Origin: an uncultured Prevotella sp.
GTDB taxonomy: Bacteria; Bacteroidota; Bacteroidia; Bacteroidales; Bacteroidaceae
Reading direction: 5' to 3'
Assembly: GCA_900320905.1 (NCBI GenBank)
Contig: ONTZ01000001.1
Span: forward strand, 51,865-115,864
DNA length: 64,000 nucleotides
Shown here: one piece after another, positions 12,801-19,000 of the stretch
How the letters are laid out: every line of letters begins with the position of its first letter
Numbering within the stretch: the first letter of the stretch is position 1
Notes under the pieces: model-generated
What the model was told of the DNA's origin: nothing
Database searches by the model: none
The model's input: the letters and a program-made list of their open reading frames with translations, nothing else
Translations under genes and position numbers: made by a program

Positions 12801-13573
12801 ATTACTCATCTCCGCGATCATTTACGAGTTACCCGATGGTGACTAAGGGTACACCGTATATCATCGGCTTCCCTGGTTCGACCTATTATGAGTTTGACCT
12901 CAGTGGCACGTTCGAACCCACGACGACTGCTCCTTCAAATCCTGGGAAACTGAAGAAGCAGACCATCACCTTCGCCTCGCAAAAGGGTGCCACCATTGGT
13001 GTGAGCGATGATGAGATGATAGAGGTACCGAACACGTACAGCGGCAAGAGGTACACCTTCAAGCCGAGTTATCTGAACGAATCGTTCGCGGCTGGCAGTA
13101 ACATCTACACTTTACACTCGGAATACGACAGTGACAATATTGTTGGGGCTGACTGCAGCAGTTTCGTCAAGGTGCCGGATGCTCCAGACGAAGGCGCAGA
13201 TCCTGTGCCTGATACCGAAGTGTCAGCCTTCCGTCCGTACTTCATGTCAGCGGCTTCCTCTGGTGCCCGTCCCGTCACCCGTGCCATCGTCTTCAGCCAT
13301 GACGACTCGGAGTTGAAGGGTGTCGAGGAGAAGGGTGACCCGAACGGAGACGATTTGGGTACGCTTAAGATCTCCAGCAAGAAGCATAAGATCATCGTGG
13401 AGTCGGCACTGACCCGCGACATCGACGTGCGCATCGTCAATGCGGCTGGTATCACCGTAGCCACCTTCACCCTCGAACCGGGTGAGACGGTTGAGACGCG
13501 CATCATCAATGCCGGTGTCTATATCGTGCAGTCCGCCGACAACCGCTATATCAAGAAACTCGCCGTGAAATAA
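854..13573 (+). CDS. Giant T9SS-secreted YGGG-repeat protein (4239 aa)
   Basis: GTG start with GAGGAG 7 bp upstream. Residues 1-21 form a Sec signal peptide cleaved after AQA. Residues about 23-2010 are a degenerate repeat with core V-[YF]-G-G-G followed by a short T-x-V-x-[IV] strand, suggesting a long right-handed beta-helix or beta-solenoid. Residues about 2020-3110 hold roughly ten copies of a second motif (Y-x-x-G-x-x-[IV], then [WY]-x-x-[LM]-[ST]-x-x-x-[KR]). Around 3393-3475 is a GLUG-like helix segment, and from about 3865 a beta-rich domain containing KGWEAVSLPFSAELV. Residues about 4167-4239 are a type A T9SS C-terminal sorting domain ending GVYIVQ...KKLAVK, which predicts export across the outer membrane and surface attachment or release. 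Function is unknown; adhesion or surface-layer roles are inference. At about 460 kDa it is among the largest bacterial proteins. The reading frame is intact throughout. It is followed 9 bp later by an ATPase/nuclease-like gene. Confidence 0.85.
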   Translation: MKTKDFILSGLMFLAATTAQAQIKIGGNVYGGGNVGPMTGNTSVTVRAGDLHEVYGGARMANVGGSTFVNVDGEHASNYIIIDRVFGGNDVAGTIGSNEAGTKQIPATLLEHEDDLSLLNDTNRVDNTWDAIVRISTKTVTTTTGTGESAVTTKTEAADAQKIYIGQLFGGGNGDYDYTTQPKEAETTTDPDTGAETTTPAVENPYYGLERPVLDKAYLEICGGSIVYAYGGGNAATVKKNTIICVDNPSEVVSSIKVKDGVVSDAEDATEQLDDTRFERMGIFGSHQGFVKPNSAEFQIGRLFGGNNKAEMAIMPKWNLLNGRVRNLYSGGNEGDMICKDGLLLEIREGSEIVVDYLFGGCRKADVHPKKDDGSEQDHVYSPEGYHFPQDLAARVLVKGGDVNNVYGGNDISGKVHFGSGVGINTSVRGDVYGGGNGFYAYTDNASLRNDPVWRDFYYEVLSGQTSVAALNDFRPNAEQVSIHIVGTESKPTVIGGSVFVGGNCATLKPAVGYSNPLAELKIGSYVIADKVFLGNNGEMMVDASENGVLETYAGVADEVPADFSQMDLTDEGVFAEYMDGVTMEIEPSVKFDNYERDHYDTYIDYTTSIGSFYCGGNVGSIRSHNKVSNITFDNKVIIFNKLVGGCNNANVPERWTGANNTGTKLNAAYQGGLIGPADDDGNKLILNLSGLKIQPKRWVVERDAQYNIVYRDADNNVTTQDKGAVTYTPDANGNRQLEWNTVNNSDYDPETKTFKEVPPVTSLPEAATEVNSTDDDTNRRLFGGNIYGGCYNSGIVNGNVVININSTIVDREDDNPSDDKDFGVFDSVKGDSEGEAILYESDNYVITKRRSGVILDEQGMDVFGQALNVFGGGHGKDTEIWGSTTINLKAGYTFQIFGGSEEGIIGQPIGNSTATNGTFNASDGTYTFNGKLLKYDPKYSCYINLMGVTAGVSKQANHNEDMAEAEFIYGGGFFGPIVGNTVINLGKGRVFNTFAGSCNADILGHTETYIGRQLKDWHKNYMGRLSSDGILVKDTCYNEGFPWIRDIVYGGNDLGGKILGHKDFVGRVSDFAKTKMYTPSVPTGSSATKTPVLTDASAYVEYLQGRADAIFGGCYGTYDYSKPKFKEYFYTTAETAETLPSGVELEDILGDPKPGNSKPYINNAFVNFRPAYIQKNNVVKKVYGAGQGQTGEKERDLLQNRSYVLIDIPAEIEAMPYYQNLEVFGAGSWGGVGMKFAPAEAKACPDSASAVIDLMRGTISAAYGGSYKEGITRRTMVNVPAASTINITNIFGGAYGFIDTQKDANGDEVLDTDGNTIPWPRNDVPCDVYEANVNFSSENAFVTGAIYGGNNACRRTIFGKVNINSTVHSSPANLSFQGNVYGAGYGKDSWSHYTEVNLNRNAVVYYVYGGGNAGKVLNDASFHTWAGADIYTNMGAYNVDDDAHDAYMSPSSTNPMIVPAKYDGKYYNTNVHLKEGATITGYGFGGGHGAEAVVSGTAYFDILGGTAEKDVSGSGRSGDVKNLYEKKGHETFTAKTMVYVEGGTARNVYASGWRGSVGRHNGDIDVIKTDSDESLTDYTTYNDVDGEANVVIGKVDGTSYKDGIPAITRNVYGGGEGGSVFGTTNVTINNGYIGYRYEGATPTVFNASDYKEELVDGDQSLDKGGNVFGGGYVANSYVDNSIIKMYGGQVRGSLYGGGEIGPVGRGTAKTGAAEPTTGIITNHNAKIYKGGSTQVYLYGGHVMRNVFGGGRGQDNWGGDGTKLMATYMTEEELANLDLSSKGFVFGSTDVHIRGGEVGTAENALHGYGNVFGGGDEGFVYSATGTKASDGYYKNGGKLTLDCNVVVEPYLLVKSVDNTGNDNQFDEYQTESDGSFTLAGPDAPLPGLPIKKETKVTFNVGDYVPTEYLLQLGNKSADANRWNQFKDGTPEIIPEGVTIHNAVFAGGNIAAGSDIVNAETPTVYGNAAASLRDIFNRDLISVGTDEIGGLYGDGNLTLVDGFRELHIDNYGTDFYNLSEKVDKDVYDNMTQREKDYYQLKYVAKESHTYTYYVSSSLHTDEETGTAYKKGQKVTEATWNTFSEEEKANWNPGSKTYSKDDEIEDTEWALMDTAEQENWRQDGIFSKYAGRPLNTIQRADMCGVYGSRMVLNGAQDRAAEEVDYNDYTINRVGEVSLNQRRTLAVTIPSGYEELDDDQLNQYLHGNYFGIYNTVKYLGNLTSDVRFYEDKRKTNVNENGSAPPADGKTYYNYKLDKKSDKYRNNGTSLNKVALASGVYLEIKREETETAGEDVWGYITGVVELDLINVMQGMGGGYVYAKNEHGSKTTGTNPLILLNYNGDVASFREYTYLESESNLQLIETSGNFVHNTKQIVDDCYPNSGVYTDGYVASPAHYWYIRGQIYVYDQYISAYTGVANAYAEKVELPLTISAASNGRMTLREVQPNYYAYYDKNGMKLGDYEEKLVVNSKTYKLNDPISYWDYRLLSDADKEKFVEETYTTIAECTIGETTYPAGFTMLPGSVSQAGTYEAIKASAPTGKLNETDTKNVKYVLDEDGNKVAFDFVFRKSNNISHDQGYILTYEVNNPGVWNSYYTKSADRTDKINTNTYQKYESGQLSLPDGVTLADYYRGPTYSLKSDATEGVFGQREYKTGEIVNKNVYNNYEDNVKGNLSSLEGQAGVEEAFIVTSQVSVMDGDREVQRLYPGVVISRNSQYIDVDDNNTLKTYTTDQWNTIKAHLDQDQNGNLIKAKVCTSLLRFSTSDYVYTGQPLSTADIAELKTKVQAEHTDWTETQVDTYLDGYMTDAYLCYQGGDYGGQNFVRGQAYRALETWSALSAEDRQSFTFNYDAFDLFVDSTYSYRSEENYGEPKVQYDGYKFGTTTGAPLLDGDTPLNPPIYSVTKPVDYQAVFVGYKDSETAPEVKTLTYTDENNGEHSITVPSDLNDQTKWLSREEYEDIPNERHHYSPIVVKEPRTYYVVKEAFMRGDVPYTVGQVIDVSTFTSLNPQQKENIDQLDFTAEGLTDPEPTPVVDKDNKPVLDDEGNQVYEYDPFYYYYCREPYTINEKGEGKQITTMGVKTGTTATTYEVGNPVPMGIIIDQDTYNNLTNKQRGFVIHGTAPTETSTLYVSSGSDIYNLQKEKIITVIYLYEYEESDETGNNVTPVSERHIVNIHINFESGVPEVGELHKPDIVLPGTSLVLDVPSVSEGAYRVTDSGWELFYQQSDADTHTNGIPYTNGVTPVYWYQNNYWIAYYAQTYLGKTYSNSVQVSVANAHDLKSVMSHPQHYYIDHKDVDYEPKIYINDYSSSGGNGLDMLKDLYDLSLLDENGVTLNNGLIQGGTFDGQALLNERVKAGEGLEFFLHTDLDGSTASAAEPTKNALIAGSSDGGTTYGPCFSGTLHGEGHYISGLTKSLFGDLCGNVYNLGVMGSFTGAGIAEKGSGYVENCWISTSSTAAKTSKPVFGNPTGGDAKRPYRIVNCYYQEESGAANPYTNHDGNYGIPTKKPKQAFYNGEVAYDLNGFYLFKRYTDGTSQTTGLEHKFYTFEDVNDPTKTTSTPPRTAHYGTADASLTSSGVTVKNDKNEDVSVYLMGGYVEDRYADGDFRYADLSIPTGDNPRTYKYMEGTVEKTIHYPVWPDDYIFFGQNLSYGHVVGKTHQDVPSSIVRTDGYVDDTSDGNRVYRAPAYFRSKEMKMAHFNPYAVFAQSKKGDATTLAYKNMTAIDFTGGNGDVAGGFKKGDAAGHFYPPLLDDDGLTGLDNVDLTANLLAYTMTGTTAADKTNGVVSAYLIDPKLSDYESDDKYRKVAVYDHWANALRGHWVQLSAGAYKATRDHLLIDRQDFNAPISYTFDDSHRMWYQREPEHFVDRKKGWEAVSLPFSAELVSTQDKGEITHFFSGSAESHNGTGTKVGHEYWLREFDKTTAMTLKTGTTDVLEGKFNYPSGTEATSTADVILKKDVMNTYLWDYYYVGLHSQEDMNNDTYQTYYSSPRSFTSYPMVTKGTPYIIGFPGSTYYEFDLSGTFEPTTTAPSNPGKLKKQTITFASQKGATIGVSDDEMIEVPNTYSGKRYTFKPSYLNESFAAGSNIYTLHSEYDSDNIVGADCSSFVKVPDAPDEGADPVPDTEVSAFRPYFMSAASSGARPVTRAIVFSHDDSELKGVEEKGDPNGDDLGTLKISSKKHKIIVESALTRDIDVRIVNAAGITVATFTLEPGETVETRIINAGVYIVQSADNRYIKKLAVK

Positions 13574-13582
13574 GAAACAGTT

Positions 13583-15157
13583 ATGGGAGCATATATCAAC
13601 ATAGGCAATGCAGGATTCCAGTCTGCCCGTAATGGGGAGTACGTGGATAAGTCCGGACTGATAGCAGTGGTGAATGGTACGCTATTCACCGAGCGTCGGT
13701 TCGGTTGTGTGACCCGTTGCCGCCGTTTCGGCAAGTCGATGGCCGCCAAGATGCTCTATGCCTATTACGACCTCTCGTGCGACTCGCGCAGTCTGTTTGC
13801 GGACTTGCAGATAGCCCACGACCCCTCGTTTGAGAAGCATCTGAACAAGTATCCGGCAATCTATCTCGACATGACGGACTTCGTTTCCAGATATAAGGAC
13901 GATGGTATCGTGGACAAGATAGATGCTACCCTCTTGGCAGATATCAGTAAGGCATACCCGGACGTTCCTGTCGCGGAGGGTGACTGTCTGATGGATTACT
14001 TGCTGCGCGTCAGCGAGGCGAAGCAGCAGTCATTCGTCTTTATCATCGACGAATGGGATGCCATCTGCCGCGAGTTTGCTTCTGGTACGAAGGCGATGGA
14101 TGCCTATGTAGGTTGGCTGCGGCGGATGTTCAAGAGTCAGCAGGCCATGCGGGTGTTTGCCTGTGCCTATATGACAGGTATTCTGCCAGTGAAGAAATAT
14201 AAGACCGAGTCGGCACTCAACAACTTCGTGGAATACTCGATGGTGGAACCTGTGGACATGGCACACTTTTACGGCTTTACAAATACTGAGGTGCGATTGT
14301 TGGCAGAGAAACATGGCCTGGACTACGAGGAATTGGAGAAATGGTACGACGGCTATCAGATAGGTGATGAATCGTCAATATTCAATCCAAACAGCGTGAT
14401 GATGGCAATAAAGAGCCGGCGCTGCCGTAGTTTCTGGGCCTCTACGGGTGCCTACGATGCCGTAGCGCGGTACATCCAGATGAACTACGAAGGTCTCAAG
14501 GATGACATCATCCAGATGCTGGCAGGCGGACGCTGTAAGGTGAACCCCACCAAGTTCCAGAACGATATGTCCATCATCCGCAGCAAGGACGATGTGCTGA
14601 CGGTGCTCATCCATCTGGGCTATCTCAGTTATAGTTGGCAGAAGAGCGAATGCTACATCCCCAACAAGGAGGTGGCTGGCGAGATGGTGAACGCCATCGA
14701 GGACAACAACTGGACGGAGGTGGTGAAGGCTCTTGAAGCCTCGGAGCAACTGCTTGAGGCGACGCTTCGCGGTGATGAGGAGGCTGTGGCCCGTGGTGTG
14801 GATGCTGCCCACGACGAGCATACGAGCATATTGAGTTACAACAATGAGAACTCGCTGGCCTGCGTGCTGAGTCTGGCCTATTATTATGCCCGTAACGACT
14901 ATATCGTACACAGAGAATTTGCCACGGGCAAGGGCTTTGCCGACCTGGTGATGATGCCCCGTAAGAATGTCAGCAGTCCAGCCATCATTGTGGAACTGAA
15001 ATACAATCGGGATGCCGACACAGCCATCAGTCAGATACTCAGGAAGGAGTATCCAGCGAAGGTGGCAGATTATTCAGGTGAGATGCTCCTCGTCGGGATC
15101 AATTATGACAAGGAACGGAAGACACATCAGTGCCAGATATTAAAGGTAGAGAAATAA
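13583..15157 (+). CDS. AAA-ATPase-like / PD-(D/E)XK protein, copy 1
   Basis: 524 aa, the usual size for the Bacteroidales family combining an AAA-ATPase_like domain (PF09820 type) with a C-terminal PD-(D/E)XK nuclease-fold domain (PDDEXK_9, formerly DUF1703). Residues 17-24 (NGEYVDKS) match the N-terminal YVDKT motif. RCRRFGKS at 45-52 is the family's abbreviated Walker A, and FVFIIDEWD near 151-159 is Walker B. GFADLVM near 451 and IIVELKY near 468 supply the D...ExK of the nuclease fold. The protein has no signal peptide and should be cytoplasmic. Family function is not established; DNA or RNA cleavage coupled to ATP use is inferred from the fold. It lies 9 bp downstream of the giant protein gene. 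A close paralogue sits at 21847-23424, and the two share an identical 82-bp stretch near the start. Confidence 0.85.
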   Translation: MGAYINIGNAGFQSARNGEYVDKSGLIAVVNGTLFTERRFGCVTRCRRFGKSMAAKMLYAYYDLSCDSRSLFADLQIAHDPSFEKHLNKYPAIYLDMTDFVSRYKDDGIVDKIDATLLADISKAYPDVPVAEGDCLMDYLLRVSEAKQQSFVFIIDEWDAICREFASGTKAMDAYVGWLRRMFKSQQAMRVFACAYMTGILPVKKYKTESALNNFVEYSMVEPVDMAHFYGFTNTEVRLLAEKHGLDYEELEKWYDGYQIGDESSIFNPNSVMMAIKSRRCRSFWASTGAYDAVARYIQMNYEGLKDDIIQMLAGGRCKVNPTKFQNDMSIIRSKDDVLTVLIHLGYLSYSWQKSECYIPNKEVAGEMVNAIEDNNWTEVVKALEASEQLLEATLRGDEEAVARGVDAAHDEHTSILSYNNENSLACVLSLAYYYARNDYIVHREFATGKGFADLVMMPRKNVSSPAIIVELKYNRDADTAISQILRKEYPAKVADYSGEMLLVGINYDKERKTHQCQILKVEK

Positions 15158-15169
15158 GTGTGTTAATTA

Positions 15170-15201
15170 TTTGGATGTTTCATAGAAAAGAGTTAATTTT
15201 G
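15170..15201 (+). promoter_or_regulatory. Bacteroidota-type promoter upstream of the toxin-like pair
   Basis: TTTG at 15170-15173 and TAATTTTG at 15194-15201 are separated by 20 bp, the canonical -33/-7 arrangement of the Bacteroidota housekeeping sigma factor. The start ATG at 15219 lies 18 bp downstream of the -7 box. Confidence 0.7.
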
Positions 15202-15218
15202 CAGAAAATATAAAAGTT

Positions 15219-15644
15219 ATGTGTCAGACTCAAGTGATATCAAAACATATAGGACGAATCGGAAGAAAATCTTTCGATCGCAGAATGAGGATTGCCTCTC
15301 CATTGTTCGTGGAGAGACGAGGCGAGTTGGCTCGTTTATTGAATGAGGTGGATAAATTGAGCGACCGCTTGCATGAGGAGTTCCCGACTATCTCCGAAAA
15401 CGATTATCGCCTGTTCGGTCCAGAGTTAAAGGTAATGATAAGTACCTTGAAAGCCTTGAGGCAGGACAGCCTTACCCGCAAAGAGTTGAAACCATATAAT
15501 GACAGGATGCGTCAGCAGATTGCAGACCTTGAGGAACTCGATCACGACATTAAGGCCTTCAGGGTGGATGCTGTCCAAAACAAGGAGTTGCAGGCAACAA
15601 TGGCCTTGTTGGGTAATCTTGACTTCTCTAAACTACCGAAGTAA
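15219..15644 (+). CDS. Small helical protein, possible partner of RelE-like toxin
   Basis: 141 aa, cytoplasmic, with no family I recognise. The sequence is strongly charged and predicted mostly alpha-helical: a basic N-terminus (residues about 8-24, several Arg/Lys) is followed by long amphipathic helices rich in Glu, Leu and Lys, compatible with a coiled coil. It has its own promoter 18 bp upstream. It ends 2 bp before the start of a RelE-like gene, an arrangement typical of toxin-antitoxin pairs, so it may be the antitoxin. It lacks an obvious ribbon-helix-helix or HTH motif, which weakens that reading; a structural partner of unknown role is the alternative. Confidence 0.6.
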   Translation: MCQTQVISKHIGRIGRKSFDRRMRIASPLFVERRGELARLLNEVDKLSDRLHEEFPTISENDYRLFGPELKVMISTLKALRQDSLTRKELKPYNDRMRQQIADLEELDHDIKAFRVDAVQNKELQATMALLGNLDFSKLPK

Positions 15645-15646
15645 CC

Positions 15647-16096
15647 ATGATACAGTTTGTCAGCATCACATCATTCAGAAAGCGTCTGGCAGCACTTTTG
15701 AAAGTGAAGCGAGGTGTATATGCAGGAGTTGTGTCTGAGATTTGCCAGGCATTTAAAGATGCTACTATCGAGCAAATCAGACAAAACAGAGACATGATTC
15801 TGATGAACAATGATGCAGTGGTTATCAAACTGAGAATGCCGGATAAAAAACAGAAACTGTCTAAGTCAGACGGCTATCGCTTAATATACTTGGTAATGAA
15901 GCAGATTCCTTTGGTAGTTCTGCTTGATATCTATCCTAAGCGTGGGCCATCCCAACAACTTGACATTGAAGACAACGAAATCAACAGGCTTGTAACGGAG
16001 TTTATTGCAGAACTAAATGCAGGCAAACTGACATTGCATAACATTGCAAACAACCTAAAGGAGATTAATACAAAGAATAATCTGAAAGAAGATTGA
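15647..16096 (+). CDS. RelE/HigB-like toxin-family protein with C-terminal extension
   Basis: 149 aa. The central segment, KLSKSDGYRLIYLV followed by VVLLDIYPKRGPSQ, has the pattern of RelE/HigB-superfamily mRNA interferases: a basic loop, a GYR-[IL]-x-Y beta strand, then a strand with [IL]-Y-x-K. These toxins cleave ribosome-bound mRNA. The copy is longer than the usual 90-115 aa, with an acidic and helical C-terminal tail from about residue 105 that might act as a built-in antitoxin or a partner-binding arm. It starts 2 bp after the preceding small gene and ends 3 bp before the 1798-aa repeat protein, so the toxin-like gene and the exported protein appear to share a transcript. The family call is from motif resemblance only. 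Confidence 0.6.
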   Translation: MIQFVSITSFRKRLAALLKVKRGVYAGVVSEICQAFKDATIEQIRQNRDMILMNNDAVVIKLRMPDKKQKLSKSDGYRLIYLVMKQIPLVVLLDIYPKRGPSQQLDIEDNEINRLVTEFIAELNAGKLTLHNIANNLKEINTKNNLKED

Positions 16097-16099
16097 TAT

Positions 16100-19000
16100 A
16101 TGACACAAGATATGAAGAAGGATATGATATTAAAGAATATAGCCAAACGATTGGTACGTAACGGGCGTACTCCAGTCCGTATTGGGGCGTACTCCAGTTC
16201 GCTTAAGGGCGTACTGAGAGCAATACTCTTGCTCCTGACTCTTTCCTTAGGAGCCGGCACGGCGTGGGGACAGAGTTATACCGTTGAAAGCGGGTTTTAT
16301 TATTTGGAGAACAAGCAGAACAATGACCACTATTTCTTAGTGCCGGCAGGAGGAACGGGTTCCGTGAAGTACTTCAACAATAACAAAGAGACCCCCTATC
16401 TGACTTCCTATAAGAAAAGCAAGGAGACTGAGGTCGACAATATTAATAACTTTATTTGGTACATAGAGAAAGTAACTGATGGCGACAATACATACTATCG
16501 CTTCCGTCACCTCCTGACAGGCAAATACGTAGTGGCTAATGGTGTGGTTGAAACAGCTAATCCTGCTCGCTTGCGCCTGCACTTGGAAACACAGAAAGAA
16601 CCGGACGAGAACACGCTGTTTGTTATCGAAGAGAGCACTTCTTCGGACAAAACACTTATAGGCATACACCATAAGAGTGTTTATGCCACTCACACCGACG
16701 GAAAAGAGTACTGGTGGTGGGATGTGGCTGATGGCAACAAGGATAACTATTCCCAGGGAGACTCTAAGGGTCTCTTGGCTTTCTGGAATATAAAGACCGA
16801 CAATACTGGACGCACTAAGTGGGCGAAGCCTACGGTGATAGAAACAGAAAAAAAGGTATGCCTGCCGCCTGTAATCAGTTATGACAGCAGTACAGGCAAG
16901 GTCACCATCAGCAGTTACGAGGGCTTCAATGATGTGACATATTACTATACTACCGACGGCACAGATCCAACAACGTCATCTACAGAATACAACGGTACAC
17001 CGTTTGATATGCCATCGGGGGAGACCGTAGTCAAGGCTATTGCCAAAAGAGGCGATTTCAAGAACGCCACCGTCACGACATATAATGTGGGACAGTGCGC
17101 CACGCCTGTCATCACGATGGAAAGCGACGGCACTTACACCGTCAACTGTGCCACTGCCGATGTCACCTTCTATTATACCACCGATGGCACCATGCCTACC
17201 ACGACTTCCACATCGAATACCACAGGTAGCATCAGTCTTCCCCTCGACCTCGACGGTGAGTTCCTGCGCGTCATAGCCGCAAAGACTGGTGGCGATGGCA
17301 GTGATGCCTCGCCCGCAGCCCTGTACTACATACCGCAGTGCGCTAAGCCCACCATCAAAAATACCAACGGTACCATCACCATGACTACCGCCACAACGGG
17401 GGCAACGATTTATTACACCAAAGATAAATCTGACCCCACCACAACAAATACGAAAGCAAGTTTATATTCCGAATCTTATTCTTATCCTATTACTCAGGGG
17501 GAACATACCATTACGGCACGTGCCGTAAAGGCGGGTTACGGCAGATCGGTGCAGGCTTCATTGGTATATGCCAAGTGTGCTACGCCTGTGCTCACCAACC
17601 TCTATGACGGCAACGTGACCATCACCTGCGATACAGGTGGTGCCAGCATTTATTATACCACCAATGGAAACAACCCCCAAAGCAATGGTTCTGGTGGCTC
17701 CCTATTATATAGCGAAAATCCCATCACCTTGCCAGAAGGAACCACTATTTCCACCATCAAGGCAAGGGCTTTTAAGTTAGGTAACGGACAATCTGATATT
17801 TTAACATACACTGTACTTATAAGCCCTGTGCCGAGTATCAGCCTTGACGACAACATGCTCACTATTACCTGTGACGTGAATGATGCTAACATCTATTATA
17901 GTTTCTCCGAGTCAGGTAGCGATTGGACACTCTACGAAACTCCGCTTGATGTCAGTTCACATGAACTTGTTCGGAGTTATACTGGTCACGCTGGTTATCG
18001 CAATTCAGAAGTAGTCACCTACCATAAGCCGCCGGAGATTCATAGTGTCAGTGCTATCACCAGCATGAATGGCAGTTACCTGTTAGCATCCGACTTCACG
18101 TGGGACGCACCCATCGGAACGGAGTCGGCTCCCTTTACTGGCACGCTCGACGGACATTTCCATACACTGTCTGGCAGTGGCCCGTTGGTGGCATTTGCAG
18201 AAGGCGCTACTATCAAGAATGTCATACTCGACAACGTCAGTATCAGCAGTGCCGTAACATTTGGAGACGACAATAAGAAAGCCATTGGAGCTATCGCCTG
18301 TGTTGCCAAGGGAACAACGCGCATCTATAACTGCGGCATATTGGCCACCGGCAGCACGGTGAAAACGAATAAAGACGGGTATACAGAAATAACATCTTGC
18401 AGTAGTTCTGTGGGTGGCACTGCCGATTATGTCGGAGGCCTCGTCGGCTTCCTCGACGGAGAGGCACGCGTCATCAACTGCTACAGCTACGCCAACATCA
18501 CGGATGGCACAGAGGTTGGCGGTATCGTGGGACACAATAATGTGGCCACCGCCAGCAACAACCTCAAAACCATGGTGATGAATTGCATGTTTTATGGAGA
18601 TATTACTGGCGGAACATCGATAGCCCCCATCTACAACGGAACAGAAATCGTCAACAAGGATGCCAACGGTGTAGGCAACTACAACTATTTCCGTCTCGAG
18701 GCACCATACGTGAAACCTACTGATGTTGTATATAATGGTGCACTTGGCGCCGAAAACCGTTTTCTGCAGCGATTCGAGTTCTATCGCCACCTGCTCAATA
18801 GTCATAGGAATCTGGCTGCATGGTGGGCAACGAACAACTATGATAACAAAGGCGAAATGGCTAAATGGGTGCTGGAGCCCTCACAATTAGGTGGCAATAC
18901 TCCTTATCCTATCTTAAAGACTCCCAAAGATCAAAATGGCAAAGTGATTCAATATCCGTCGGTGGTGAATATTGATGCTAAGAATGCTACTACGCAAACA

